From Pseudomonas sp. p1(2021b) (GTDB lineage: Bacteria > Pseudomonadota > Gammaproteobacteria > Pseudomonadales > Pseudomonadaceae), in assembly GCF_020151015.1 (NCBI RefSeq), contig NZ_CP083746.1:2943001-3007000 (forward strand): a stretch of 64,000 nt of DNA, given 5' to 3'. Both the position numbers and the translations under genes were made by a program. The first letter of the stretch is position 1. Each line of letters opens with the position of its first letter. Below, in pieces: positions 26,267-35,291 of this stretch. The notes under the pieces were generated by a model. The model did not search any database and was not told the origin of the DNA. It was given only the letters and a program-made list of their open reading frames with translations.

Positions 26267-26933
26267 CGCCAGGCACTCCGTAGCTGGGCGCAGCAGTGGG
26301 GTCCAGCGCACGGGTCACGTAGTCCTGCATCTGTGGGCGATAGTCCTGCCACAGTTTGCCCAAAGCGCCGATGGGGTCGTCGTCGGCCCAGTCGACCCGC
26401 AGGTCGACCAGCGGCCAGGTCAGGTCACCGGCAATCTTCATCGCGGCCGAATGCACCGGCCCCGCTTCGCCACCGGCAGCCGTTGCGGCGTGCATGGCCG
26501 CCAGCAAACGATCGCCCAGGTGCCCCGCAGCGTGCTCGAACGCCTCGACCATCGCCTCGATCACATGGACAGAGGACAACAAGTTACCCGCTGCCGCACA
26601 TTGCTGGCCGGCCACCGCGTTGTGCACACCCAGCGCCTCCCTGCCGGTGAACAGGGCCACCTGGCCCTGGCTGTCGATCACCGTCACCTGGCGGTACTCG
26701 CTCCAGCCGTTGGCCCTGAGCACCTGTTCCAGGGCTGTGCTCGGCGCCTGCCCGTGCTCCAGGGCGTCCAGCACTTGGGGGCCCAAGGCCGGCAACGTGA
26801 TGTTTTGCGTGGCCACCGCGCCAACGCCAGCGCGCACCCAGGGGCAACGAGCCCCCACGGCGATGCTCGACGAGCTGATGGCGATACCGAGCTGTCCGGT
26901 TTCCGGGCAGCGGCCGATGATGGAAAAGGTCAT
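26259..26933 (-). CDS. DUF1028 putative Ntn-hydrolase-like protein
   Basis: This 224-residue protein of the DUF1028 family opens MTFSIIGRCPETGQLGIAIS, with Thr at position 2. Families with this N-terminus are predicted Ntn-type hydrolases in which the residue after the initiator Met becomes the nucleophile. Further family marks are VGARCPWVRAGVGAVATQN and GHLGDRLLAAM. The reaction is unknown. It is the first gene of an operon with the argE-like hydrolase, overlapping it by eight bases. It is divergent from a flavoprotein-Rid pair across a 333-base regulatory region. Confidence 0.85.
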   Translation of the reverse strand: MTFSIIGRCPETGQLGIAISSSSIAVGARCPWVRAGVGAVATQNITLPALGPQVLDALEHGQAPSTALEQVLRANGWSEYRQVTVIDSQGQVALFTGREALGVHNAVAGQQCAAAGNLLSSVHVIEAMVEAFEHAAGHLGDRLLAAMHAATAAGGEAGPVHSAAMKIAGDLTWPLVDLRVDWADDDPIGALGKLWQDYRPQMQDYVTRALDPTAAPSYGVPGDE

Positions 26934-27266
26934 GTTCCAAGGCTCCTGATGGTCTGTTCGAGTCCCGCCAAACAACAACTTTGCGCGCGGGTAACTGCAT
27001 TCTGGGCAAAAGCCAACGGCCCACGAAACCAACTTTTTCCTAGGACTTGGCAAGCAAAAAACTACGCCGATAAAACAGAGGAAACGCGTCTCCCCAACGC
27101 CTCTGAACACACCTTGAAGCCCCGCAGATCAAGGCCTTCGTTAATTTATGGGCAAGCATTAGCTAAATAATATTTTCGCGATCCAAGCGGCGTCCCTAGT
27201 CTGGCCCCAGGCAAAGGCGGTACCCCACCGACCTGAATAAAACCGCCTTCGAAGAAGGGCTCAGAC
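26934..27266. other. 333-bp divergent regulatory region
   Basis: No gene is supported here. The region separates the DUF1028-argE operon from the flavoprotein-Rid operon and is AT-rich around 27140-27180 (TTAATTTATG to TAAATAATAT), where the promoters and a LysR-type binding site would be expected. I could not identify a confident consensus. Confidence 0.5.
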
Positions 27267-28589
27267 ATGACATTGAACAACCTCGAAATCGACACCCTCG
27301 TGGTCGGCGCCGGCCAGGCCGGCGTGGCCATGAGCGAACACCTGAGCAAACTCGGCGTGCCGCACCTGGTGCTCGAACGCAAGCGCATCGCCGAAGCCTG
27401 GCGCACCGGGCGCTGGGATTCACTGGTGGCCAACGGCCCGGTCTGGCACGACCGCTTCCCAGGCCTTGAATTCGACCTGGATCCGGACGCCTTCGCCGGC
27501 AAGGACCAGGTCGCCGATTATTTCGAGACCTATGTCCGCACGTACAACCTGCCCGTGCGCACCGGCGTCGACGTGAAGCGCGTGGTACGCAACACCGATC
27601 GCCCGGGCTTCATCATCGAGACCAGTGAGGGGGTGATACGCGCCAACCGCGTGGTAGCCGCTACCGGGCCGTTCCAACGCCCGGTGATCCCAGCCATCGC
27701 GCCGAAGGACGAACGCCTGCACCAGATCCATTCCGCCGCCTACTACAACCCCGCGCAACTGCCCGAGGGCGCCGTGCTGGTGGTTGGCGCGGGCTCTTCC
27801 GGGGTGCAGATCGCCGAAGAGCTGATGCGCGCCGGGCGCCAGGTGTATTTGTCAGTGGGTGCCCATGACCGCCCACCGCGCAGCTACCGCAACCGCGATT
27901 TCTGCTGGTGGCTGGGTGTGCTCGGCGAATGGGACGCCGAGATCGCCAAGCCCGGCCGGGAACATGTGACCATCGCCGTCAGCGGTGCCCGCGGCGGCCA
28001 TACCGTGGACTTCCGCGCCCTGGCCCATCAGGGTATGACCCTGGTCGGCCTGACCCAATCGTTCGACAACGGCGTGGTGCGCTTCCAGGCGGATCTGGCC
28101 GACAACATCCGTCGCGGCGACGAGAACTACCTGGCCCTGCTCGATGCGGCCGATGCCTACGTCGAGCGCAACGGCCTGGACCTGCCGGAGGAGCCCGAGG
28201 CCCGCAAGCGCCTGCCGGACCCCGACTGCATCACCAACCCGCTGCGTGACCTGGACCTGGCCAAGGCAGGCGTGAGCACCGTCATCTGGGCCACCGGCTA
28301 TGGCGTGGACTTCAGCTGGCTGCAGGTCGACACCTTCGATGCCAACGGCAAGCCACAGCACCAACGCGGGGTATCCCGCGAACCTGGCGTGTACTTCCTC
28401 GGCCTGCCCTGGCTGTCACGTCGCGGCTCGTCGTTCATCTGGGGCGTGTGGCACGACGCCAAGCATGTGGCCGGCCATATCGCCACCCAACGCACCTACC
28501 AGGCCTACCGCGATCGACAGCAGCGCGAAGCGGATGCCGAACGTGTCCCTTCCTCGAACAAGAAAGTCAGCACCCTCGGAGCACACTGA
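27267..28589 (+). CDS. CzcO-like FAD/NAD(P)-dependent oxidoreductase (flavin monooxygenase type)
   Basis: This 440-residue flavoprotein has two Rossmann motifs: LVVGAGQAG (FAD, about residues 11-19) and VLVVGAGSSG (NADPH, about 171-180). A HQIHSAAYYNP segment occurs at the position of the FMO/Baeyer-Villiger fingerprint, and an IWATGYGVDFSWL motif lies near residue 335. It should oxidise an amine, sulfide or ketone using NADPH and oxygen. An RBS (GAAGAAGGG) precedes the ATG. Its TGA overlaps the ATG of the Rid-family gene by one base, so the two are co-translated. Confidence 0.88.
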   Translation: MTLNNLEIDTLVVGAGQAGVAMSEHLSKLGVPHLVLERKRIAEAWRTGRWDSLVANGPVWHDRFPGLEFDLDPDAFAGKDQVADYFETYVRTYNLPVRTGVDVKRVVRNTDRPGFIIETSEGVIRANRVVAATGPFQRPVIPAIAPKDERLHQIHSAAYYNPAQLPEGAVLVVGAGSSGVQIAEELMRAGRQVYLSVGAHDRPPRSYRNRDFCWWLGVLGEWDAEIAKPGREHVTIAVSGARGGHTVDFRALAHQGMTLVGLTQSFDNGVVRFQADLADNIRRGDENYLALLDAADAYVERNGLDLPEEPEARKRLPDPDCITNPLRDLDLAKAGVSTVIWATGYGVDFSWLQVDTFDANGKPQHQRGVSREPGVYFLGLPWLSRRGSSFIWGVWHDAKHVAGHIATQRTYQAYRDRQQREADAERVPSSNKKVSTLGAH

Positions 28590-29005
28590 TGCCTACCCAT
28601 ACCCGTATCCGCATGTTCAACACCAAGGCGACCTACCCCAACCAGACGCTGGATAACGACCTCTGCCAGGCGGTACGCGCCGGCAATACCATCTATGTAC
28701 GAGGGCAAGTCGGCACCGACTTCGAAGGCCGCTTGGTGGGCCTGGGCGACCCCCGTGCCCAGGCCGAACAGGCGATGAAGAACGTCAAGCAGTTGCTCGA
28801 AGAAGCGGGCTCGGACTTGTCGCACATCGTCAAGACCACCACCTACATCACCGACCCACGCTTCCGTGAGCCGGTGTACCAGGAAGTCGGCAAGTGGCTC
28901 AAGGGCGTGTTCCCGATCTCCACCGGGTTGGTGGTGGCGGGGTTGGCACAGGCTGAATGGTTGATGGAAATCGATGTGATCGCCGTGGTGCCGGATCAGG
29001 TGTGA
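28589..29005 (+). CDS. Rid-family (YjgF/UK114) protein without canonical catalytic Arg
   Basis: This 138-residue Rid-superfamily protein has family segments YVRGQVGTDFEGRLVGLGD, EQAMKNVKQLLEEAGSDL and HIVKTTTYITD. RidA hydrolyses reactive imines or enamines using an Arg in the FPARSCVEVARL region. Here the equivalent text is FPISTGLVVAGL, with Ser111 at the Arg position, so it belongs to a non-archetypal Rid group. It is translationally coupled (TGATG) to the flavoprotein gene and presumably acts on the flavoenzyme's product. A REP pair and a T run follow the stop. Confidence 0.88.
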   Translation: MPTHTRIRMFNTKATYPNQTLDNDLCQAVRAGNTIYVRGQVGTDFEGRLVGLGDPRAQAEQAMKNVKQLLEEAGSDLSHIVKTTTYITDPRFREPVYQEVGKWLKGVFPISTGLVVAGLAQAEWLMEIDVIAVVPDQV

Positions 29006-29008
29006 GGC

Positions 29009-29067
29009 GATCGCGGGACAAGCCCCGTACAAGGATGTGGGCCCGGGCTTGCCCCGCGATGCTTTTT
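29009..29067. repeat. Inverted REP pair acting as possible terminator
   Basis: Facing REP halves (29010-29027, ATCGCGGGACAAGCCCCG, and 29042-29060) lie between the Rid-family gene and the convergent LysR gene. Five T residues (29063-29067) follow on the plus strand. Confidence 0.75.
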
Positions 29068-29971
29068 ATAGCTGCTCCAGCTGCTCCCGGCAGAACTCCA
29101 CGAACAACTGCGCCGGCTTGGTCAGTTGCACGCGCTTCAGCCGCGCCGCCGCGAGCCCCGACAATGCCACCGGCTCGGCGATATCCACGGTCACCAAGCG
29201 CTGGCCATCGTAGGTGTATGGCGAATGCGGCCGGGTCACCAACAGCGAAAAACCGAACCCCTGCCCCACCATTCCCCGCACCATCTCGATCGACGGCGAG
29301 CTGAAGACGATGTTCGGTGTCAGGCCCATCTCGTTGAACAGGCTCACGAAATAGGTTCGGCTCGGCGCCACGTCGAGCAGGATCATCGGCTCCGGACACA
29401 AGTCACGCAGGGATACCTGGGCCTGGCCGGCGAAGCGGTGTTTCTCCGGCAGCAATACGTAGGGCTTCTGCGGCGCCATCAGTGGCTCGGCCTCGATGGT
29501 GCCATCGAGGTCGTGGTCGTAGAGCAATGCCAGGTCGAAGGTACCGGCAGTCAGCCCTTGGATCAGGTCCTGCTGCTCACCATCGCGCAAACGGATATCC
29601 ACGCCTGGGTAGCGCTCGCGAAAGCCGGCGATCAACCTGGGCAGGTACAACGGCGCCACAGTCTCGAAACACCCGATGTCGATCTGCCCGGCCACGGTGT
29701 CGTTGTCGGCCAGGGCGTTCTGCTCGAATTCATGGGTCATCTGCAGCAGAGCCTTGGTCTTGGCATAGAAGCGCTTGCCGCTGGGTGTCAACGACACGCC
29801 CTGGGCATGGTGACGGATGAACAACTGGACACCGAAGCTTTCTTCCAGGCTCTTGATGGCCGTGGAGATGGACGGCTGGGCGATGTACAGCTGGCGTGAC
29901 GCCTCGGCGACACTGCCCGCTTCCACGGTGGTGACGAAGTACTTGAGTTGACGCAAGGTATAGGAAGCCAC
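29066..29971 (-). CDS. LysR-family transcriptional regulator
   Basis: This 301-residue regulator has an N-terminal winged HTH (about residues 3-62, FVTTVEAGSVAEASRQLYIA then QPSISTAIKSLEE) and a LysR substrate-binding domain (about 90-300). The GTG at 29971 was chosen because GAGAGG lies five bases ahead of it. An in-frame ATG at 30022 would add 17 residues. It is next to and convergent with the flavoprotein-Rid operon and is the likely regulator of that gene set. The effector is unknown. Confidence 0.87.
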   Translation of the reverse strand: MASYTLRQLKYFVTTVEAGSVAEASRQLYIAQPSISTAIKSLEESFGVQLFIRHHAQGVSLTPSGKRFYAKTKALLQMTHEFEQNALADNDTVAGQIDIGCFETVAPLYLPRLIAGFRERYPGVDIRLRDGEQQDLIQGLTAGTFDLALLYDHDLDGTIEAEPLMAPQKPYVLLPEKHRFAGQAQVSLRDLCPEPMILLDVAPSRTYFVSLFNEMGLTPNIVFSSPSIEMVRGMVGQGFGFSLLVTRPHSPYTYDGQRLVTVDIAEPVALSGLAAARLKRVQLTKPAQLFVEFCREQLEQL

Positions 29972-30096
29972 AGGCACCTCTCTGGCGCCGTGGGCGGCGC
30001 GCGGGATTTTTCCTGCCACCATACCTTAGCGCCGGGCTGGCCGGCGCTTCGGTGGCCAAGGATTTGCCTATGGCTTGAGCATATTTTTCATGGGGC

Positions 30097-30194
30097 CTGT
30101 AGGAGCGGGCTTGCCCCGCGATTGGCCGGCCCGGTTACCGCGCTTGGATGGCAAGGGCGTCGCCCTTGATCGCGGGACAAGCCCGCTCCTACAG
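30097..30194. repeat. BIME: two inverted REPs with central hairpin
   Basis: A REP at 30097-30122 (GTAGGAGCGGGCTTGCCCCG) faces its mirror at 30169-30194. A CAAGGGC/GCCCTTG hairpin lies between them at 30152-30168. The unit separates the LysR gene and sodC. Confidence 0.9.
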
Positions 30195-30208
30195 ACCCTG
30201 CAGACACC

Positions 30209-30724
30209 CTACTGAACGACCCCGCAGGCAACCCGGGCGCCACCGCCGCCCAGCTTCTCGGGGTGATCGCTGTGGTTGTCGCCACCGGCATGCACCATCA
30301 GGGCATGGCCCTTGAAGTCCTCTGTCTTGAGCCGGGGCGCCAATACCGGCGTCATGGCCTTGCCGTCGGCGCCGACATACAGCGCCGGCAAGTCGCCGCG
30401 GTGGCCGCTGTCATCATAGGGGCCCTTGTGCGCATTGGTCGCATCCGGGTCCCAATGCCCGCCTGCGGCACCGGCCGGCACCGGCTTGCCGTTTTCCTCG
30501 GCCGGGTCGCACGAGGGGCGCTGGTGCAAATGGAAACCGTGCACACCGGGTGGCAGGTCCTTGAGGTCCGGGGTGAGCAAGGTGCCGTACTTGCCCTGTT
30601 CGAGGGTGACCGTGCCGATCGGCTTGCCCGGGCCATCCGGGCCGGCCAGTTTCAATTCCACCGTCTGCGCGGCCTGGGCGAGGCCGGCGGTGGCCAGCAA
30701 TGCGGTCATTACCACTGCTTTCAT
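30209..30724 (-). CDS. sodC: Periplasmic Cu/Zn superoxide dismutase
   Basis: This 171-residue exported Cu/Zn superoxide dismutase has a signal peptide (about residues 1-19, MTALLATAGLAQA). The copper ligands are in GVHGFHLHQ, the bridging/zinc His region is in HWDPDATNAHKGPYDDSGHRGDLP, and the last Cu ligand is in HALMVHAGGDN. The two disulfide Cys residues (PSCDP and VACGVVQ) are present. It removes superoxide in the periplasm. The start was chosen so that the signal peptide is N-terminal and preceded by GGAGA. Confidence 0.93.
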   Translation of the reverse strand: MKAVVMTALLATAGLAQAAQTVELKLAGPDGPGKPIGTVTLEQGKYGTLLTPDLKDLPPGVHGFHLHQRPSCDPAEENGKPVPAGAAGGHWDPDATNAHKGPYDDSGHRGDLPALYVGADGKAMTPVLAPRLKTEDFKGHALMVHAGGDNHSDHPEKLGGGGARVACGVVQ

Positions 30725-30764
30725 GACATTTCTCCATGGCGAGGGATATCGGGCTTCATACATG

Positions 30765-30781
30765 CCCACCTATCAGGTGGG
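30765..30781. other. Short perfect hairpin in the sodC divergent region
   Basis: CCCACCT-ATC-AGGTGGG forms a 7-bp perfect stem with a three-base loop, 41 bases upstream of the sodC start and 120 bases upstream of the next gene. An operator or leader hairpin is possible. No function is assigned. Confidence 0.35.
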
Positions 30782-30902
30782 ACTGCGCAGGCTGCCAGCG
30801 ATTCCATCGCGCCACAGTCAGAAACACTTCCGTCTTTTGTAAGGAACCTCTACGCAGGGGGTGGTTTCTACCCAGTACCTACCACCAACGGAGGCTCATC
30901 GG

Positions 30903-31214
30903 ATGCTCGACCCCAAAACCGGCATGCAACCTGGCGAACGCTATACAGTGGATAACGAAGAGCGTACCTGGCAGTTCACCGGCTTCTTCCTCGACGGCAA
31001 GTACTACCTCGGTCCCGACCTGCAGACCGCCCTCGGTTGGCTTGAGGGCACGCGGTTCTATTACGACGATGTCGACCCCGACGGTCAGCCGATCTTCCCG
31101 GATCGCCTGGCCGGGACCATCGAGGATCTGGTGCTGACCCTGGCCGACGGGACGACCCTCAAGCTCGAAGGCTCGCTACAAGGCCACCCGGCGGATGCAC
31201 GCAAAGGGCTTTGA
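30903..31214 (+). CDS. Small hypothetical protein
   Basis: This 103-residue acidic protein has no signal peptide or membrane segment. It begins MLDPKTGMQPGERYTVDNEERTWQ-like after a GGAGG site and has a mixed beta-rich, aromatic composition (TWQFTGFFLDGKYYLGPDL, then an LTLADGTTLKLEGSL tail). I do not recognise a family. It lies between sodC and the convergent urease operon with normal codon use. An in-frame ATG at 30861 is possible but lacks a good ribosome-binding site. Confidence 0.65.
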   Translation: MLDPKTGMQPGERYTVDNEERTWQFTGFFLDGKYYLGPDLQTALGWLEGTRFYYDDVDPDGQPIFPDRLAGTIEDLVLTLADGTTLKLEGSLQGHPADARKGL

Positions 31215-31231
31215 CGTGCACCCGAGGGCAC

Positions 31232-31855
31232 TCAGTGCCTGACGCCCAGCATCCCACGCTCGACGATAAAATCGATCACCGCCTGCAGCCCTTCACCCTG
31301 CTTGAGGTTGCTGAAGGTCCAGGGCCGCTCCGGCCGCATACGTCGGGTGTCACTGGCCATGACCTCGAGCGAAGCGCCGACATAGGGGGCCAGGTCCGTC
31401 TTGTTGATCACCAGGAAATCCGATTTGGTGATGCCAGGCCCACCCTTGCGCGGGATCTTCTCGCCCTCGGCCACATCGATCACATAGATGGTCAGGTCTG
31501 CCAGCTCTGGGCTGAACGTCGCACTCAGGTTGTCGCCGCCGCTCTCCACGAAGATCACCTCGAGGTTGCCGAACTTGCGCGCCAGCGCTTCCACGGCAGC
31601 GAGGTTCATCGAGGCATCTTCGCGAATGGCGGTATGCGGGCAGCCGCCGGTCTCCACGCCGACGATGCGCTCGGGCTCCAGGGCGCCGGCCTCGGTGAGG
31701 ATGCGCTGGTCTTCCTTGGTGTAGATGTCGTTGGTCACCACGGCGATCTGGTAGCGATCGCGCATGGCCTTGCACAGGGCTTCGAGCAGTGCAGTCTTGC
31801 CGGAGCCGACGGGGCCGCCGACACCGACGCGCAGGGGTTGCTGGTAGTGTTGCAT
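31232..31855 (-). CDS. ureG: Urease accessory GTPase UreG
   Basis: This 207-residue GTPase drives GTP-dependent nickel insertion into urease. The P-loop [14 protein letters not shown], the conserved [18 protein letters not shown] stretch with the Cys-Pro-His metal site, and the [11 protein letters not shown] guanine motif are all present. It is last in the urease operon, 11 bases after ureF. A TTG one codon upstream of the ATG is an alternative start. Confidence 0.97.
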   Translation of the reverse strand: MQHYQQPLRVGVGGPVGSGKTALLEALCKAMRDRYQIAVVTNDIYTKEDQRILTEAGALEPERIVGVETGGCPHTAIREDASMNLAAVEALARKFGNLEVIFVESGGDNLSATFSPELADLTIYVIDVAEGEKIPRKGGPGITKSDFLVINKTDLAPYVGASLEVMASDTRRMRPERPWTFSNLKQGEGLQAVIDFIVERGMLGVRH

Positions 31856-31866
31856 CAAGGCAGTCC

Positions 31867-32541
31867 TCAGGATCTGAACAAACGGGTGTATTGGGTTTCG
31901 TGGCGTGACGAGGCGATCGCCAGCAGCGGCAGGCCGCCGCCGAGCTGGTCGTCGGCAAGAACCAGGGCATTTTCGAGCACGGCAGGTAGCGCCTCGCCCA
32001 GGTCCCGCAGCAGGGTCTGGGCGGCTTGCTGGCCGAACGGCACCAGCTTGACGCCCGCCATCACCGCCCCTTCCAGCCAGGCGTAGCCATGGCCCAGGGC
32101 CAACTGACGCAACGGGATGGACCAGTGCACGCCAAGCCAGGCCATGCCACCCAACTGACAGCGCTCAAGGCTTGCCCGCCAGGCCGGTGCCTGGCCCAGC
32201 TGCCAACCGTCGAGCATGCGCGCCAACGCGCTGCCACGCTGCTGCTCTTCCAGCCTTAGCTCGGCGGTTTCCCGATTGCCCAACAGGAAGCGGCTCCAGT
32301 GGTCGAAGCCTTCGGCATCATCGTCCAGGCAAGCCTGGTAGAGCCGCACCAGCACCGGCCAATCGAGAAAACCAAGGGTGTCGTGCAACTGCTCGCGTTG
32401 CCAGGCGGCGAAGCTTGCGACATCGTGCACCCAGCCGGCTTCCACAGCCCACTCCAGGCCTTGGGAATAGGTGAAGCCACCCACCGGCAGGCCGGGGCTC
32501 GCCAGTTGCAGCAGGCGCAACAGCGCCATATCGTTCTTCAT
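31867..32541 (-). CDS. ureF: Urease accessory protein UreF
   Basis: This 224-residue all-helical accessory protein joins UreD (UreH) and UreG on the urease apoenzyme and acts in nickel delivery. The N-terminus [26 protein letters not shown] carries the family pattern, and the QAAQTLL-type C-terminal helix is present. Its ATG shares one base with the stop of ureJ (TGATG). A long in-frame stretch upstream encodes no UreF sequence and overlaps ureJ, so it is excluded. Confidence 0.95.
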   Translation of the reverse strand: MKNDMALLRLLQLASPGLPVGGFTYSQGLEWAVEAGWVHDVASFAAWQREQLHDTLGFLDWPVLVRLYQACLDDDAEGFDHWSRFLLGNRETAELRLEEQQRGSALARMLDGWQLGQAPAWRASLERCQLGGMAWLGVHWSIPLRQLALGHGYAWLEGAVMAGVKLVPFGQQAAQTLLRDLGEALPAVLENALVLADDQLGGGLPLLAIASSRHETQYTRLFRS

Positions 32542-33086
32542 CAGCCGGCCAGCACCAAGGCCGCGCCAGCCAGCAGGCCGCCACCGAAGGCTTTTTGCAG
32601 CCGTTGATGGCGGCGCAACAGGCACCCCACCGCGAAACCTGCCAGCAACAGCAAACCGCTGACCGTGACGAAGCCGGCACTGAACAGCCAGAACGCGCTT
32701 GGCGTCGCTTCCACGCCATGGGCCCAGCCATGGAACAGGGCGAACAGCGGCATGGCCAGCGCCAACAGCAGTTGGCGGCTGGGCAGCAACATGGCGCCGG
32801 CAGCCACCACCAGGGACACGGCGATCATCATTTCCATGCCCATCACATCTCCGAAGTAATGGCCACACACCGCGCCTGCGAACATCGCTGCCAGGGTGGC
32901 CAGCGGCAAGCTCAGGCTGCGCCGGGTCAAGGCCGCCAGCACGCCGGTGCCCAGCAGCATGAGCAGGTGGTCCAGGCCGGTCAGTGGGTGCAGCAGACCG
33001 TCATGCAAGGGGTTGCCGTCATGGCCTGGGTGGGCGAACGCCGGCAAGGCCAGCAGGAGAAGAACCAGGGTGAACGTCTTTTTCAT
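32541..33086 (-). CDS. ureJ: HupE/UreJ-family nickel/cobalt transport protein
   Basis: This 181-residue inner-membrane protein of the HupE/UreJ family is thought to move nickel or cobalt. After a signal-like segment comes the family's His motif HPGHDGNPLHDGLLHPLTGLDH, then about six hydrophobic segments including the HGWAHGVEA motif. The ATG at 33086 has a good AAGGAG site. An in-frame ATG at 33107 overlaps the ureE stop by four bases and is less likely. It lies between ureE and ureF. Confidence 0.93.
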   Translation of the reverse strand: MKKTFTLVLLLLALPAFAHPGHDGNPLHDGLLHPLTGLDHLLMLLGTGVLAALTRRSLSLPLATLAAMFAGAVCGHYFGDVMGMEMMIAVSLVVAAGAMLLPSRQLLLALAMPLFALFHGWAHGVEATPSAFWLFSAGFVTVSGLLLLAGFAVGCLLRRHQRLQKAFGGGLLAGAALVLAG

Positions 33087-33103
33087 CGAAAGCTCCTTGA
33101 GGG

Positions 33104-33577
33104 TCATGAATGGGCAGGCAGGCGTACGAAGGGATGCTCGTGGGCATGGGGCGCACTCTGGTAGGCGCCTGCCTCGGGCTCGAAAGGCGCCTGCTCGGTG
33201 AGCACCACCAGGCCCAGGCCGCGCAGCATGTCATCCAGCACGGGGTCATGCTGGTAGCGCAGCAGGCCCGGCTCGATCTGCAGCGGCACGTGGCGATTGC
33301 CCAGGTGATAGGCAGCACGGGCCAGCAGCAACGGGTCGACGCAACGCACCGTGGACACCTGCTCGGGGGCCGCCACGACCCTCACCACCTGCGAACGTTG
33401 GGCATCGGTGAGCAGTTCGCCGCCACGCAGCAGGTGGCCGCGTTCGAGCATCAGCCCGGCTTCGCGCCCATCGTCCAGGGTTACGCGCAAACGGCTCTTG
33501 ATGCGCCGGTCCACATCCAGGGTTACGGTGCCGGTCACCGTGTCGGCCTCGGCGATCCGGCGGGTCAGGATAATCAT
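33104..33577 (-). CDS. ureE: Urease accessory nickel-metallochaperone UreE
   Basis: This 157-residue nickel chaperone has a UreE N-terminal domain (residues 1-70), a C-terminal metal domain with the RCVDPLLLARAAYHLGNRHVPLQ signature, and a short His-containing tail (SAPHAHEHPF). The tail is shorter than the His-rich tails of some UreE proteins. It starts ten bases after the ureC stop and precedes ureJ. Confidence 0.96.
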   Translation of the reverse strand: MIILTRRIAEADTVTGTVTLDVDRRIKSRLRVTLDDGREAGLMLERGHLLRGGELLTDAQRSQVVRVVAAPEQVSTVRCVDPLLLARAAYHLGNRHVPLQIEPGLLRYQHDPVLDDMLRGLGLVVLTEQAPFEPEAGAYQSAPHAHEHPFVRLPAHS

Positions 33578-33587
33578 GGGCACTCCT

Positions 33588-35291
33588 TCAGAACAGGAAA
33601 TAGCGCTGGGCCAGCGGCAGTTCGCGGGCCGGTTCGCACACCAGGAGCTCACCGTCGGCGCGCACCTGGTAGGTCTGGGCATCCACCTCGATATGGGGCT
33701 GCAGGCTGTTGTGGACCATGTCGGCCTTGCGCACCCGTCGGCAACCATGGGCCACACCGATCAGGCTGCGCAGGCCAAGCTCGTCGGCCAGGCCACGGTC
33801 CATCGCCACCTGGGGCAGGAAGGTCATGCGTGTGGCGTGGCGGGCCGCACCCAGGGCGCCGAACATGGGCCGGTAGTGCACCGGCTGCGGGGTCGGGATC
33901 GAGCCATTGATGTCACCCATGGGAGCAGTGGCGATCATTCCGCCCTTGATGACCAGCGCCGGTTTGACCGCGAAGAAAGCAGGCGACCACAGCACCAGGT
34001 CGGCCAGCTTGCCCACTTCCACCGAGCCTACTTCATGGGCGATGCCGTGGGTCCGCGCCGGGTTGATGGTGTACTTGGCGATGTAGCGCTTGACCCTGAA
34101 GTTGTCGCTGTAGCCGCTGTCCGGTGCCAGAGGCCCGCGGCGTAGCTTCATCTGGTGGGCCACCTGCCAGGTGCGCAGCACCACCTCGCCGACTCGGCCC
34201 ATGGCCTGGGAGTCCGACGAGGTCATGGCGAAGGCGCCCAGGTCGTGGAGGATGTCCTCTGCGGCGATGGTTTCGCGGCGAATGCGCGACTCGGCGAAGG
34301 CCACGTCTTCGGCGATGCTCGGGTCCAGGTGATGGCAGACCATCAGCATGTCCAGGTGCTCGTCCACAGTGTTGACCGTATAGGGCAAGGTCGGGTTGGT
34401 GGACGACGGCAGCACGTTGGCCTGCCCCGCCGCGCGGATGATGTCCGGCGCATGGCCACCGCCGGCGCCTTCGGTGTGGAAGGTATGGATGGTGCGATCG
34501 CCGATGGCCGCCAGGGTGTCTTCGATGCAGCCGGACTCGTTGAGGGTGTCGGTATGGATCGCCACTTGGATGTCCAGCGCCTCGGCCACACCCAGGCAGC
34601 AGTCGATGGCGGCAGGCGTAGAGCCCCAGTCCTCATGCAGCTTCAGGCCCACCGCGCCGGCGGCGATCTGTTCGCGCAGCGCTTCGGGGCGTGAAGCGTT
34701 GCCCTTGCCCAGCAGGCCGATGTTGATCGGCAGGCTGTCGGCGGCCTGGAGCATGCGCGCCAGGTACCAGGGCCCGGGGGTGCAAGTGGTGGCATTGGTG
34801 CCCGTGGCCGGCCCGGTACCGCCGCCGATGAAAGTGGTGACGCCGCTGGTCAATGCTTCCTCCACCTGCTGCGGGCAGATGAAATGGATATGCGAGTCGA
34901 TGCCGCCTGCGGTGACGATCTTGCCCTCGGCGGCGATCACTTCCGTGCCCGGGCCGATCGGCACGGTGACACCCGGCTGCACGTCGGGATTGCCCGCTTT
35001 GCCGATGGCGGCGATACGCCCGCTGCGCACGCCGATGTCGGCCTTGACGATGCCCCAGTGGTCGATGATCAGGGCATTGGTGAGCACCAGGTCCATGGCT
35101 TCGGCGGCGAGCATCTGGCCTTGCCCCATGCCGTCACGGATGACCTTGCCGCCGCCGAACTTGACCTCCTCGCCGTAGATCGTGAAGTCCTTTTCCACTT
35201 CGACCCACAAGGCGGTATCGGCCAGGCGCACGCGATCGCCCACGGTAGGGCCGAACATGTCGGCATAGGCTTGCCGGGAAATGCGGCTCAT
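33588..35291 (-). CDS. ureC: Urease alpha (catalytic) subunit
   Basis: This 567-residue catalytic subunit hydrolyses urea at a dinuclear nickel site. All the expected metal residues are present: His134 and His136 (IDSHIHF), carbamylated Lys217 (GLKLHEDWG), His246 ([10 protein letters not shown]), His272 ([10 protein letters not shown]) and Asp360 ([10 protein letters not shown]). The mobile-flap Cys319 and His320 (MVCHHLD) are intact. Length equals that of other bacterial UreC. Its ATG overlaps the ureB stop by four bases. Confidence 0.98.
   Translation of the reverse strand: MSRISRQAYADMFGPTVGDRVRLADTALWVEVEKDFTIYGEEVKFGGGKVIRDGMGQGQMLAAEAMDLVLTNALIIDHWGIVKADIGVRSGRIAAIGKAGNPDVQPGVTVPIGPGTEVIAAEGKIVTAGGIDSHIHFICPQQVEEALTSGVTTFIGGGTGPATGTNATTCTPGPWYLARMLQAADSLPINIGLLGKGNASRPEALREQIAAGAVGLKLHEDWGSTPAAIDCCLGVAEALDIQVAIHTDTLNESGCIEDTLAAIGDRTIHTFHTEGAGGGHAPDIIRAAGQANVLPSSTNPTLPYTVNTVDEHLDMLMVCHHLDPSIAEDVAFAESRIRRETIAAEDILHDLGAFAMTSSDSQAMGRVGEVVLRTWQVAHQMKLRRGPLAPDSGYSDNFRVKRYIAKYTINPARTHGIAHEVGSVEVGKLADLVLWSPAFFAVKPALVIKGGMIATAPMGDINGSIPTPQPVHYRPMFGALGAARHATRMTFLPQVAMDRGLADELGLRSLIGVAHGCRRVRKADMVHNSLQPHIEVDAQTYQVRADGELLVCEPARELPLAQRYFLF

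Noticed and set aside
32542..32868. Long N-terminal extension of ureF
   Set aside because: The extension lies over ureJ in another frame. UreF similarity begins at the ATG at 32541.
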